Assembly (NCBI GenBank): GCA_964425745.1
Contig: CAYRNW010000012.1
Location: 7,743 to 71,742, forward strand
Direction: 5' to 3'
DNA: 64,000 nucleotides
From: CALCNS01 sp964425745
GTDB taxonomy: Bacteria > Bacillota > JAAYKD01
Shown here: positions 1-9,311 of the stretch, one piece after another
Numbering within the stretch: position 1 is the stretch's first letter
Layout: each line of letters starts with the position of its first letter
Program-made: the position numbers and the translations under genes
Notes under the pieces: generated by a model
Told to the model about the DNA's origin: nothing
The model's database searches: none
The model's input: the letters and a program-made list of their open reading frames with translations, nothing else

Positions 1-249
1 CACAACCCCAGCTGTTAGTTCTTCGTATTGTTTGGTTGTTCCGGAGATGTTCCCAACCGATTCCAATCGAAGCCCCATATTTCCAGAGACAAAGGACAAT
101 TCGGTCTGAATCGTATCGAGGACATACTTCGAAGCTGTAGGGCTCGAGGCAATGATTGCCGTAACTAATACTGTAGCAAGTAAGATTAATGCGAATAAAT
201 TATTAAGAGGTATAGAAGATTGTTGAACGTTCTTTCGTTTAAGTCTCAC
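1..249 (-). CDS. Surface protein, N-terminal fragment (paralogue of the giant repeat protein), cut by window edge
   Basis: Reading from a GTG at 249 gives 83 codons that run off the left edge. The GTG has a good ribosome site (GGAGGT, 7 nt upstream). The N-terminus is basic, then a hydrophobic segment (about residues 12-33), then ASSPTASKYVLDTI. The giant protein at 556-8202 has ASSPSLSKYVLDSV at the same place, so the two are paralogues. Residues 60-83 resemble the start of the giant protein's repeat region (SVGNISGTTKQYEELTAGVV). The gene follows its own c-di-GMP riboswitch and promoter. Total length and C-terminal content are not visible. The role, an exported surface or matrix protein, is inferred from the paralogue. 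Confidence 0.75.
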   Translation of the reverse strand, partial: MRLKRKNVQQSSIPLNNLFALILLATVLVTAIIASSPTASKYVLDTIQTELSFVSGNMGLRLESVGNISGTTKQYEELTAGVV

Positions 250-315
250 ACATCCTACCTCCCGACGTCAGCACACATTTAGCTTGAATGCATAAATTTC
301 TATAGGCGGAACAAT

Positions 316-344
316 AAAAAAACCGACCGCATTCCTGCGGTCGG
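316..344 (-). terminator. Intrinsic terminator, expression platform of the left c-di-GMP riboswitch
   Basis: A perfect 9-bp stem (arms 323-331 and 336-344, loop of four) is followed on the minus strand by seven T. It lies between the aptamer and the start of the edge gene. Its 5' arm begins inside the 3' strand of the aptamer's last helix, so the two folds should exclude each other. Confidence 0.88.
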
Positions 345-415
345 ACGGTCATCACTTCAACAGTGTTCAGACTCCAGACTTTGCGTCCTACTCTTTCAAG
401 TAGTTTGCCAATAAA
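341..415 (-). promoter_or_regulatory. Cyclic-di-GMP-I (GEMM-I) riboswitch aptamer
   Basis: The minus strand shows GEMM-I hallmarks in order: GGCAAAC, a hairpin CTACTT-GAAA-GAGTAG with a GNRA tetraloop (loop at 394-397), the invariant GGACGCAAAG (core 379-387), then a second arm with GTCTGAA and ATGA around a short hairpin. The known Vc2 aptamer has the same GGCAAAC / GAAA / GGGACGCAAAG order. The arm strands TGGA-GTC and GAC-CG-TCCG can pair, and TCCG runs into the terminator's 5' arm. This predicts that ligand binding blocks termination (an ON switch); the direction is inference. Compare the copy at 12541-12615. Confidence 0.9.
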
Positions 416-446
416 CATCATAATTTGTCAAATTTAATCTGCCGAT

Positions 447-475
447 ATTGTAACTTCTATTCAGACATATGTCAA
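447..475 (-). promoter_or_regulatory. SigA-type promoter for the left riboswitch and edge gene
   Basis: Minus strand TTGACA, 17-bp spacer, TACAAT, about 35 nt upstream of the aptamer. Together with the riboswitch and the terminator at 511-545, this explains the whole 250-555 interval. Confidence 0.8.
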
Positions 476-510
476 GTATAATTTTTCACAAATTTCGAAT
501 TTTGCAAACA

Positions 511-545
511 AAAAGCCATCTCTTGATTTGAGATGACTTTTTATT
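511..545 (-). terminator. Terminator of the giant-protein operon
   Basis: Minus strand GTCATCTC / GAGATGGC stem with a seven-base loop, followed by TTTTTG. It lies just downstream of the giant gene's stop at 556 and closes the six-gene operon. Confidence 0.8.
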
Positions 546-555
546 TTTTACTTAC

Positions 556-3500
556 TTAATTAGGAACCACTGCTTCAGTCGGATCACTCTGAACGGGATT
601 ACCTGGTGTTAGTCCAGTTGCTGCAAACGGTGTAACTTCAAAGCGAATCACCTTTCCTACATCACCGGCTTGCACCACATAGGTAGTTGTCGTTGCACTT
701 GGTATTTCAACTGCATCTGCGTACCATTTGAAGGTGGATGTTCCTTGTGAATCACTGTTGGCGTCATAATATTCGTAAGACCCATTCAAGGGTTGTCCTA
801 CTTGAGCCGTTCCGCTGATGCTTACAGAACTTGCTACCGGTGCCACCTGCGCTTGTACCGCAAGGTTGCTGGTCGTAGCTGTTTTGGATGAGTCTGTGTG
901 GGTGATTGTTATTGGTTGCCCATCATGATCTGCATTCGTCAATACAGTTCCATGAGCCGGATCAGCGGTATACCCTGCTGCTACTCCATCGGTAAAGGGG
1001 ACTTGAATTTGTGACCCATCGTTATGAGTAGCGGTAACAACTAAACCGTTAAGGGATAAGGTTGCATCCGTCATTTCAACATAGCTCATATCGGAGGGAG
1101 GTGCTTGAATGCTTAAACTATCAACCGCCAAAGCTCCGGTTTGCGGAAAGGAAACTGTGAAGGTAACCGTATTACCAATACCCAATCCGCTGGTGGTTGT
1201 AGTTCCTACTGAACTCGCAGTTGTCACCGTGGGTGTAAAGAAAGTCCATTGGAACGTAGAATCATTCTTAGATGTCAAGGTGACCGTCGCTGTATACACC
1301 GTGTCCGCTTTGAATTTTCCAGCCGCAGTCAACGCTTCGTTCCAGGTAAGACCCGTTACCGTATAATCGTCATTTGCAGTTTGGGTTTCTACATTTTCTA
1401 GAGTATCGGGTGTAGTACCTAAGACCGGAGCAACAATGTTTACCGAAGCACTGGTGATGGTATTCGTTGCAACCGGTAAGGTTGTAGTGCTTGTAACCGC
1501 AGCACCGGTTGAACTTCCGCTTGCCGCAGCAGGGGTGACTTCTAAGAGAACCGTTTTACCGATATCGGCTGCTGTCAATGTATAGCTTAAATAACTACTT
1601 CCCGCACCAGCAGAAACCGATACTGAGTCGATAAACCATTCATAATATGTAGTATCCGTATCTTCTGCATCACCGTTGACATCATAGTAGGAGTAGTTTC
1701 CTGTTAGTGCCGAATTTGCCGCTGCAGTCCCTGTTATAGTAACATTGCTCGCACTGGGTGGAGCTTCTACGAAGAGGTTGGCGGTAGTTGCTGTTTTCCC
1801 CGAAGCCGTATGAGTGATAGTCACGGAGCTATCGTGCTGAGCTCCCGTGAGGGTAGATCCATCTTCTGGAGAAGCGGTATATCCTGCTGCAGTGCCATCG
1901 GTGAAAATTGTTGTGGTAATAGTACCATCATTGTTGGTTTCAGTAACCACCATTCCATCGAGTGCCAAAACACCATCGGTAGTTTCTACATAGACTAATT
2001 TGGTCGGTTGGGTTGTTACAGAGATAGAGGTTGGCATGAGAGCCCCGGTTGGTGCAAAGGTAGCAGTGAAGGAGACTGTATTTCCCACATCGCTACCGGA
2101 GGTGGTGGTCGTGCCAACCGAAGCTGCACTGGCTACCATGGGTGTAAAGGGAGTTGAAACAAAAATCTTGGTATTCTTGGAGGTCAAGGTCACGGTGGCA
2201 GTATACGCGGTTCCTGCTTTGAATTTTCCAAGGGGAGTTAATGCTTCGTTCCACACGAGGCCCGTCACTTCATAATCCGGATGATTGGTAGTGCTTTGCA
2301 CCTGAGCTGCTGTTTGAGGAGTGGCCCCCAAAACTGGAGAAGCCATCGTAACTTGAGCCGAACTCAACAAGCCAATAATCTTGGATGTGGTATCTGCAAA
2401 TTTAGACCCCGTATATGCTCCACTACCGGTTGCAATCACCCGAACATAGTAGTTATATTGAGCTGGTTGCAGTGTATAGGTAGAGCCTGTTGCACCCGGT
2501 ATGTCGGCGAAAACTCCTCCGGGACCGGTAAAGACTTGCCATTGGTAGGTTGCAGTTGGGTATGTGTCACCTGGCCATAAATTCTCAGCGGTTAAATTCA
2601 CTGCGGATAACGTCTCTCCCACTTTGTTAATCCCACTTACTTGGACACTAGTTAACTCTTCAGGTGTAACTACTACCGGTCCGGTTGCATTGCTTAAAGC
2701 CGTTCCGGAATAGCTACCTGAGCCGGTAACTTCTACTTTGAAGTAAGATCCCAAAGCTTGGTTCACCGGGATTGTATAAACACTGGATGTGGCTCCTGAA
2801 ATGTTCGAGTAGGTTCCACCGAGTGAAGATGCAACCTTCCACTGATAAGTTACCGTTGCTCCCATGGGAGATACTGTTCCGGCAGTCAAAGTTAATTGCG
2901 GGACCGTTGTGTATAAGATATCCGATATAGAAGCAATTTGTATAAATGAACCGGAGGAAATAACCGGTCCGGTGGATGCTGAAGTCAATACCCCTGAATA
3001 ATTTCCTGTTCCAGTAGCAACAACCCTCAAGTAGTAGTTCAAGTCCCCCGCTGGAATGGTATAACTGTTCGTTGTAGCACCCGCTATGTTCTGGAATGTT
3101 CCACTTGGAGTTAAACTTCTTTGCCATTGGTAATCTACAAATGCTGAAGCTCCGCTTGGTGTTATTGCACCGGCTGTTAAGGTTTGACCAACTGCTGAAG
3201 TACCAACAATTGAGCCCATGGCTTCCAGCGTTTCTAAGGAACTATATGCTACGATATCTACGGTAGTTCCAGTCGTTCCTAGCGTTCCGGTATAAGCTCC
3301 CGTTCCGGTGATAATGACACGAATATCCCGTCCCACCGTGGAAGCATTATTTCCGGGTTGCCTGTCTGGAATCAATACCGACTGTGTTGAAACACCGATA
3401 TTGTTCCAGCCTCCGCCTCCGCCTCCGCCTTGAGAAATCTCCCATTGGTAAGTCACCGTTGCTTCTGCAGGGTCAATGGAGAACGCAACCAAGGATTGAT

Positions 3501-6500
3501 TGACTGATTGCTCCCCTGCCGGGGTATATTCTCCAACTCTTGTTATGGGCCTTTTCCCAATCTGAGCGGTGGCATTTGATCTGAATACTCCACCAAAATT
3601 CCCGGTACCAGCAATCTCGACCTTAATATACTTTAGATAATCTTCTACCGTTGTATAATATGTAGAAGCTGTAGCTCCGGGTATGGGGATATAAGTACCC
3701 CCAGAGGTATTTGATCTATACCATTGGTACGTCACAGTTGCTCCGCTTGGCGAGACCGACGTGGCGTTCAACGTCCGATTCACTTGGAATCGATTTCCGG
3801 ATTCGGTTATCACCACATTCGTAACACTCGTCAGAGGGGTGTCTATCACTGGACCAATAGCACTACTTGTGATGGTGCCGGTATAGAAACCCGTTCCTTC
3901 TACCTTCACTTTGATATAAGAAGTTAGATCCTCGGTTGTTAAGGTATACGTTTCTGTATTGGCTCCATCAATGGCTGAATAACTACCTTCCAGAGTCGAA
4001 GCTCTCATCCATGTATAGGTTGCAGTTGCCGATACAGGGGTAATCGCTCCCGCCGTTACAACTGAGCCAACCGTTCTACTCCCACTTATAGAAGACAACG
4101 CAGCTAAAGCTCCCTTACCGATGAGTGAAGTCGGTTCACTCTCGGCCCAGCCATAATACCCTCCCGAACCTGTAATTACGACCTTTAAATAATGGTTAAA
4201 ATCTTGATCCGTCAAACGATACGTTGAAGCAGTCGCACCTAAGATTGCTGAATACGTCTCGGCATTGGCTGCGCGACGATACCATTGATATGTTACCGAA
4301 GCACCAAAAGGAGTGGTTGTTCCTGCGCTCAATAAGTTGCTTACGGTTGGATCTCCTACGATAGGACTAATCGCCGTGATTTTGCTTGGGTCTTCTTTCA
4401 GGGGACCGAAGAAATAACTATCGACTGAACCAGTGAATCCTTTCGATTCATCCCCACTGACTCTGACTTTGTAATAATATTTCTCTTGACCTGTAGGAGT
4501 TGTGAACTCGTCTGGAAATTTGTAATAATAGTCTGTTGCTCCGGTTATATCGTAAAAGGTAGCTGTTAATGGAGTTCTAGAACTGGTATACATCCACTGA
4601 TAGGTAACAGCGGCACCAGCAGGAGTTACTTCTCCGGCGAGCACTAACTCACTTAGAGCCGGTGTACCAATAATGTTTGCAACAGCTGTTATGGTTTGCA
4701 TTCCCGTTACTAGCCTGCCTGTTACGGTTACGACACCTGTATAAGCTCCTGTTCCGGTTACCACGGGTCGAACGTACTTCTCAAAGTCATTTGCTGTTAA
4801 AACGTAGGAAGTATTAATGGCACCGCTGATGTTGCTAAAGTTGATATTATCTTCCGATCGTTGCCATTGAACACTATAGGTTGCACCGCTCGGTCCTACG
4901 GTACCGATTGTAACCGTATCCCCTACCGATAAGGTTCCACTTGGAGTGAATCCTCCCATGGTGATCGTTTGCGGGACTGTACCACTGGGTTGAATCGCAA
5001 GAGTTGGTTGACTTTCAGCGGTTCCTTCATAGGAGCCGGTTCCGGTCACAAATAACTTAATTGTTTTCCCTAAATCATCTTCCGTCAGTAAATAACTACT
5101 CAGCGTTGCTCCGGGAATGTTGGTATAAGAAACCCCATCACTGCTTCGCTTCCATTGATATGTTACCGTGGCACCCACCGGAAGAATCCCACCGGAAGAA
5201 AGGGGTTGACCAACAATTGTTTGTCCCAAAATATTGCCCACAGAATCCACGGTTCCCAACATGATTTTATCGGTTGCATTACTTCTGACTTCATCGTAAT
5301 ACAACCCAAATCCGGTTGCTATAACTCTCATGTACTTGTTGTGGTCTGCACCGGTCAATGTATACGTCTTTTGAGTAGCTCCCGAAATCGCCTCGTAAGT
5401 ACCATCGATTTCTCCCGAACGTAACCATTGATAAGAAACCGTTGCTCCATAGGGGAAGACGACCCCGGCGGTTAAGATTTGACCCACTTGGGTTATACCG
5501 GTGATATCACCTATGCCTTGAATCAAATTAGGATCTCCGGTTACGACCGGTCCTGTACTAATACTCGAAACGGTGTCAAAATAACCCTGATTACCCGTGA
5601 CTGAAACTTTGATACTCTTACCAAGATCAGCAGAGGTTATGATATATGTATTTGAAGTCTCTCCAACAATACTCGTATTATCGCTATACTTCCATTGATA
5701 CGAAACATTTGCACCGATTGGAAGTACTGTTCCTGCGGTTAACACTTGGCCCACTTGCGTCTTACCGATGACATTCGATATAGATTCGAGTGGTCGAGCC
5801 AGAACAGGACCAAAGAAAGCACTCGTAATTCCGCTTGGGGGGGTTGCATAAACTCCGGATCCCCAAACCGTCACTTTAAAGTACTTGTTTAAGTCCGCTG
5901 CTGTTGTGGTGTAAGTAGCTGAATTCGCACCACTAATTGCTGTATACGGTCCTCCGCTTACGTCGGCTCGTGACCATTGGTAGGTTACTGTTGCACCTAA
6001 AGGTGTCGTGTTTCCGGCTGTTAACATTTGACCCACTTGAGCGGTTCCACTAATAGTACCTACTGCAGTGATATTGGTAGGGGTAAGAACCACCGGACCA
6101 GAATATTGGCTTGTGACAGTTCCACTGTATAAATTGATTCCCGTGGCTTGAACTTTAATGAATAAACCGATGTCCGTCTCTGTCACTTGATACGTATTCG
6201 AATTTGCTCCTGCAATCGGGATATAGTTTTCACCATTGATATCTGATCGTAACCACTGGAAGTTCACAGTTGCTCCCGAAGGTAATACGGTGCCAGCAGT
6301 CAGAAGCTGACCGTTCGTTGCTGTTCCACTAATATTGCTAATGGACATCAAAGGAGCCGCAGTAATCGGTCCGGCATATCTACTTGTGACGGATCCGGTA
6401 TATAATCCTGAACCTGTAGCGGTAACTTTGAAGTAAAATCCTTTGTCTGCTCCTGTTAGTACCAATGTTTGAGAGGTTGCACCTGAAATAGGTAAGTATA

Positions 6501-8202
6501 TCCCATCCATCGAACTACTCTTCAACCATTGATATGTTACAGTTGCACCATAAGGGGAAACCGTTCCTGCTGTCAAAGTTTGAAATACCTGAGTTAAGCC
6601 AATACTATCTGCAATTGAAGATAGATGGGTAAGTGTAGTCCCAGCGGCTGAGGGAACAATGTATTGACTTAGCACTGTACCATTATAAGCACCGGTTCCG
6701 ATTGCTGCCACACGAATATAGGTATTGACATCGGAAGCACTCAAGGTATAGGTACTACTATTTGCTCCAATAACGGTGTATGATCCACTAGGATTCGTCG
6801 TGCTATATCTTCTCCACTGATAATCTACCGTCGCTCCACTCGGTAAAACGGTACCGGCTGTTACAACTTGCCCTTGTATTGCGGAACCACTAATATTTCC
6901 AATGGATTGTAATGGCATAGCAGCCACAGGTCCGAGAGCATTGCTGTCTAACGTGCCGGTGTAAGATCCGGAACCCGTCACAGTAACTCTAAGATGCTTT
7001 CCAAAATAACTAGCTGCTATGGTATAGGTATTACCGGTTGCACCAGATATTATGTTCCATGGAGCACTTCCGTTATCGGAAAAATACCATTGATACGAGG
7101 CAGTTGCTCCACTAGGAGCAAGCGCTTCTACCGTAAGAGTCTGTCCTACTTGTGCCGTGCCGGTTATCGTTACAGGTGCCGTTAGAGAAATACCTGCTGT
7201 TACTACCGGTCCACTTCGTACCGAAGTGACCGTTCCAGAATAATCCCCGGTTCCGGTAGCAACGACTCGTACATATCGGTTTAGGTCTTCTGGATTCACT
7301 GGCACATAGGTGGAACTCGTTGCACCTTCAATGTTGCTAAAAATACTACCACTGGTATCGGATCGTTGCCACTGATAGGTCACCTCTGCTCCTGAGGGAG
7401 TCAAAGGTCCCGCAGTTAAAGTATTCCCAATGGTGGTGGTTCCAACAATGGGGTCAAGATCGGTGATTTGAATTTTATCGCTGATAATAGGACCCATGCT
7501 GGCAAATTCAGTTCCACTATAGGTGTTTGACCCGGTTGCATAGACACGCACAAATTTATCGATCATGGATTCGGTTAACAAGAGCGTGATATTGGTCGCT
7601 CCACTTATATTGACGTAAGTCCCATTGAGAGTATCGGCAATCTTCCATTGGTAGGTAGCGGTGGCACCGGTGGGAAGCAAGCTGCCCGCAGTGACCGTTT
7701 GTCCTACTACCGCATTGCCCTGGATAGCACCCATGGACTCCAAATCTATGGCGGCAACGACAACCGGGCCAACTGTAGAACTGTAAACAGTGCCGGAATA
7801 CTCTCCGGTTCCTTTGACTGCGACTCGAATGTAATGATTATTGTTCTCAATATCCAAGTAGAACGTTTCTAACGTCGCATCAGGAATATCAATAAATTCT
7901 CCCTCCAGAGAATTGGCTCGTTGCCACTGTATCGTATAAGTGGATTCTTCATCCGTTACTACAGTGGCAGTCAATGTCTCATACTGGCGGGTTGTGCCTA
8001 ATATGCTAATCTCCGCAACAAGTTCTTGTGCAAAATCAGCGGAGAAGAATGTCAAATCTGCCCCAACCGAATCCAAAACATATTTCGACAAAGAGGGACT
8101 GGAAGCAACAAAAGAAACGATGAGTACAGTAGAAGTAAGCAGAAGCCCTAAAGCTCTGCCAAGTTTTGAAGAATGGTTGATCACCGTTCTACGTAACCTC
8201 AT
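556..8202 (-). CDS. Giant exported protein with about 20 tandem Ig-like repeats
   Basis: 2548 residues, start ATG with AAAGGAGG nearby. The N-terminus has basic residues, a hydrophobic segment (about 18-36) and SSPSLSKYV, like the SipW-dependent exported proteins in the same operon. From about residue 75 to 1940 there are about 20 repeats of 85-100 residues. Each has a GxTLTAG...PSGATVTYQW half and a GATSSTY...YxRVxATGTGxYTGT half, typical of bacterial Ig-like beta-sandwich repeats. Residues about 1940-2548 hold two copies of a different pair of modules (about 200 and 100 residues). No LPXTG, SLH or choline-binding anchor is seen, so attachment may be by the N-terminus or through the TasA-like fibre. 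Last gene of the riboswitch-controlled operon. Adhesin or matrix scaffold is the likely role; the ligand is unknown. Confidence 0.85.
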   Translation of the reverse strand: MRLRRTVINHSSKLGRALGLLLTSTVLIVSFVASSPSLSKYVLDSVGADLTFFSADFAQELVAEISILGTTRQYETLTATVVTDEESTYTIQWQRANSLEGEFIDIPDATLETFYLDIENNNHYIRVAVKGTGEYSGTVYSSTVGPVVVAAIDLESMGAIQGNAVVGQTVTAGSLLPTGATATYQWKIADTLNGTYVNISGATNITLLLTESMIDKFVRVYATGSNTYSGTEFASMGPIISDKIQITDLDPIVGTTTIGNTLTAGPLTPSGAEVTYQWQRSDTSGSIFSNIEGATSSTYVPVNPEDLNRYVRVVATGTGDYSGTVTSVRSGPVVTAGISLTAPVTITGTAQVGQTLTVEALAPSGATASYQWYFSDNGSAPWNIISGATGNTYTIAASYFGKHLRVTVTGSGSYTGTLDSNALGPVAAMPLQSIGNISGSAIQGQVVTAGTVLPSGATVDYQWRRYSTTNPSGSYTVIGANSSTYTLSASDVNTYIRVAAIGTGAYNGTVLSQYIVPSAAGTTLTHLSSIADSIGLTQVFQTLTAGTVSPYGATVTYQWLKSSSMDGIYLPISGATSQTLVLTGADKGFYFKVTATGSGLYTGSVTSRYAGPITAAPLMSISNISGTATNGQLLTAGTVLPSGATVNFQWLRSDINGENYIPIAGANSNTYQVTETDIGLFIKVQATGINLYSGTVTSQYSGPVVLTPTNITAVGTISGTAQVGQMLTAGNTTPLGATVTYQWSRADVSGGPYTAISGANSATYTTTAADLNKYFKVTVWGSGVYATPPSGITSAFFGPVLARPLESISNVIGKTQVGQVLTAGTVLPIGANVSYQWKYSDNTSIVGETSNTYIITSADLGKSIKVSVTGNQGYFDTVSSISTGPVVTGDPNLIQGIGDITGITQVGQILTAGVVFPYGATVSYQWLRSGEIDGTYEAISGATQKTYTLTGADHNKYMRVIATGFGLYYDEVRSNATDKIMLGTVDSVGNILGQTIVGQPLSSGGILPVGATVTYQWKRSSDGVSYTNIPGATLSSYLLTEDDLGKTIKLFVTGTGSYEGTAESQPTLAIQPSGTVPQTITMGGFTPSGTLSVGDTVTIGTVGPSGATYSVQWQRSEDNINFSNISGAINTSYVLTANDFEKYVRPVVTGTGAYTGVVTVTGRLVTGMQTITAVANIIGTPALSELVLAGEVTPAGAAVTYQWMYTSSRTPLTATFYDITGATDYYYKFPDEFTTPTGQEKYYYKVRVSGDESKGFTGSVDSYFFGPLKEDPSKITAISPIVGDPTVSNLLSAGTTTPFGASVTYQWYRRAANAETYSAILGATASTYRLTDQDFNHYLKVVITGSGGYYGWAESEPTSLIGKGALAALSSISGSRTVGSVVTAGAITPVSATATYTWMRASTLEGSYSAIDGANTETYTLTTEDLTSYIKVKVEGTGFYTGTITSSAIGPVIDTPLTSVTNVVITESGNRFQVNRTLNATSVSPSGATVTYQWYRSNTSGGTYIPIPGATASTYYTTVEDYLKYIKVEIAGTGNFGGVFRSNATAQIGKRPITRVGEYTPAGEQSVNQSLVAFSIDPAEATVTYQWEISQGGGGGGGWNNIGVSTQSVLIPDRQPGNNASTVGRDIRVIITGTGAYTGTLGTTGTTVDIVAYSSLETLEAMGSIVGTSAVGQTLTAGAITPSGASAFVDYQWQRSLTPSGTFQNIAGATTNSYTIPAGDLNYYLRVVATGTGNYSGVLTSASTGPVISSGSFIQIASISDILYTTVPQLTLTAGTVSPMGATVTYQWKVASSLGGTYSNISGATSSVYTIPVNQALGSYFKVEVTGSGSYSGTALSNATGPVVVTPEELTSVQVSGINKVGETLSAVNLTAENLWPGDTYPTATYQWQVFTGPGGVFADIPGATGSTYTLQPAQYNYYVRVIATGSGAYTGSKFADTTSKIIGLLSSAQVTMASPVLGATPQTAAQVQSTTNHPDYEVTGLVWNEALTPLGKFKAGTAYTATVTLTSKNTKIFVSTPFTPMVASAASVGTTTTSGSDVGNTVSFTATFAPTGALMPTSISVTTQPTKLVYVETTDGVLALDGMVVTETNNDGTITTTIFTDGTAAGYTASPEDGSTLTGAQHDSSVTITHTASGKTATTANLFVEAPPSASNVTITGTAAANSALTGNYSYYDVNGDAEDTDTTYYEWFIDSVSVSAGAGSSYLSYTLTAADIGKTVLLEVTPAAASGSSTGAAVTSTTTLPVATNTITSASVNIVAPVLGTTPDTLENVETQTANDDYTVTGLTWNEALTAAGKFKADTVYTATVTLTSKNDSTFQWTFFTPTVTTASSVGTTTTSGLGIGNTVTFTVSFPQTGALAVDSLSIQAPPSDMSYVEMTDATLSLNGLVVTATHNDGSQIQVPFTDGVAAGYTADPAHGTVLTNADHDGQPITITHTDSSKTATTSNLAVQAQVAPVASSVSISGTAQVGQPLNGSYEYYDANSDSQGTSTFKWYADAVEIPSATTTTYVVQAGDVGKVIRFEVTPFAATGLTPGNPVQSDPTEAVVPN
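2370..7980 (-). repeat. Coding tandem repeats (about 20 Ig-like units of 260-300 bp)
   Basis: The YQW or equivalent motif recurs about every 92 codons, always followed by GATxxTY and GTGxYTGT-like motifs. Units are clearly homologous at protein level but diverged in DNA, so this is an old expansion. Unit 17 contains a run of seven Gly encoded by a short GGA/GGC microsatellite (about 3410-3431). Confidence 0.85.
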
Positions 8203-8252
8203 CGGTGCCCCTCCTTTCTTTGTTTTGTTAGGCCGATTGACTGCGGAAGAAG

Positions 8253-8768
8253 CTAATCGATTTGTTCCGCGTTAATGGTAATACGAATGGTCTGAGTTTT
8301 ATTTGCATATTCACTTCCTGTTTCTAATTCGTTCCAAACGATATTGAGCGTGTAGCTGTGAGTGATGTTTTCACCCATTCCTAAAATTGTCCAACCGTCT
8401 CCATCAGAAGGATACGATCCTACTAAGTTCTTAGTTAATGGTAGCACGTTTTCTGGCTCAACACTCACTTCAATCTTATATCTCAACAGAACCTCGTTCC
8501 TTATCTCGATCAAGTCCTCATTCTTAAAGTTACGAATTTGAAATTGATAAGCTACGGCATCCCCCGGCTTCACATTTTCAAAAGAAAGGCTTTCTTGCTG
8601 TAACCCATTATACGTAGCTATCCCCGGAACATACTCCAGTACAGGCTTTGCAACCCTAGCCGTATCGGTTCCGTCGACTATGGTTCCATATTTCGAAAAG
8701 GATACGCCTGTCACCACGAGAGTGACAATAATTAGATAGACTAAATATAAAGGTAGCATTCGCCTCAT
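8253..8768 (-). CDS. Small TasA-like / SipW-dependent exported protein
   Basis: 171 residues. One hydrophobic N-terminal segment (residues 5-24) is followed by SFSKYGTIVDGTDTARVAKP. The phrase GTDTARVAK also occurs right after the signal segment of the TasA-like protein at 10914-11741. The rest looks like a single beta-sandwich, including YQFQIRNFKNEDLIEI, which fits the TasA/CalY fold group. It lies between the second SipW-like peptidase and the giant protein. Likely a minor fibre subunit, cap or adaptor; that role is inference. The start is uncertain: a second ATG lies three codons in and neither has a strong ribosome site. Confidence 0.65.
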   Translation of the reverse strand: MRRMLPLYLVYLIIVTLVVTGVSFSKYGTIVDGTDTARVAKPVLEYVPGIATYNGLQQESLSFENVKPGDAVAYQFQIRNFKNEDLIEIRNEVLLRYKIEVSVEPENVLPLTKNLVGSYPSDGDGWTILGMGENITHSYTLNIVWNELETGSEYANKTQTIRITINAEQID

Positions 8769-8792
8769 TTATCACAACCACATTTCTATTGC

Positions 8793-9296
8793 TTAAGAGT
8801 TTGATTTTCGTTTGTTGAGAAGATTGGGGACTTCCACCAGTGCAATCGCCGTTAGGGCAATCAATAGCAACCCGAAGGGAGTCTTCAAAAATAGTATAAA
8901 ATTACCAAATCCCGGTATGGTGAAAACCACTTTCCCGTTAATTAGAGCTAATGGTGTTGGCTCATCGGTCGTATTGTTAGCATCGCCCTTGGTAATCATC
9001 TGGTCTCCTTCTATGGAAACGATACGATGTGTACAAAGACTGTTACCCCATTCATAGGTGACGATGTCACTGACCTGGTATTGGTTTTGCTCACGGATGA
9101 TCAGCAAATCACCTGCTGAAATCGTCGGTTCCATGCTTCCGGAGATGACAATGACTTGGCCGAATCCAAAAATGGTGGGCAACTCTTGTTTGAAAACTAA
9201 CTGCATAGTAAGTAGATAAAGGTTACCGATCAAGATTATCGCAAGCATAGCTACTACAATTTTCTGACCGATACTTAAGATTTTATTCAAATTCAT
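8793..9296 (-). CDS. Signal peptidase I, SipW (ER/archaeal) type, second copy
   Basis: 167 residues with an N-terminal membrane segment (about 10-32), the catalytic serine in SGSMEPTISAGD, then CTHRIVSIEGD and TKGDANN. A His (THRIV) sits where bacterial SipS-type enzymes have the general-base Lys; that is the mark of the SipW family, which uses Ser-His-Asp. A second membrane segment (about 132-152) ends the protein. The ribosome site AAGGA is well placed. In Bacillus, SipW processes TasA and TapA; here the gene lies among candidate substrates, so it probably cleaves the SKY-type leaders of this operon. Confidence 0.85.
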   Translation of the reverse strand: MNLNKILSIGQKIVVAMLAIILIGNLYLLTMQLVFKQELPTIFGFGQVIVISGSMEPTISAGDLLIIREQNQYQVSDIVTYEWGNSLCTHRIVSIEGDQMITKGDANNTTDEPTPLALINGKVVFTIPGFGNFILFLKTPFGLLLIALTAIALVEVPNLLNKRKSNS

Positions 9297-9311
9297 CGCA
9301 TTCCTTACCCG

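Noticed and set aside
239..421. 60-residue minus-strand reading frame
   Set aside because: It runs through the c-di-GMP aptamer and terminator and into the start of the edge gene in the wrong frame; RNA structure explains the sequence.
2370..7980. Regular spacing that could suggest a CRISPR or DNA satellite
   Set aside because: The period is about 275 bp, units are diverged, and they code continuously for Ig-like domains.
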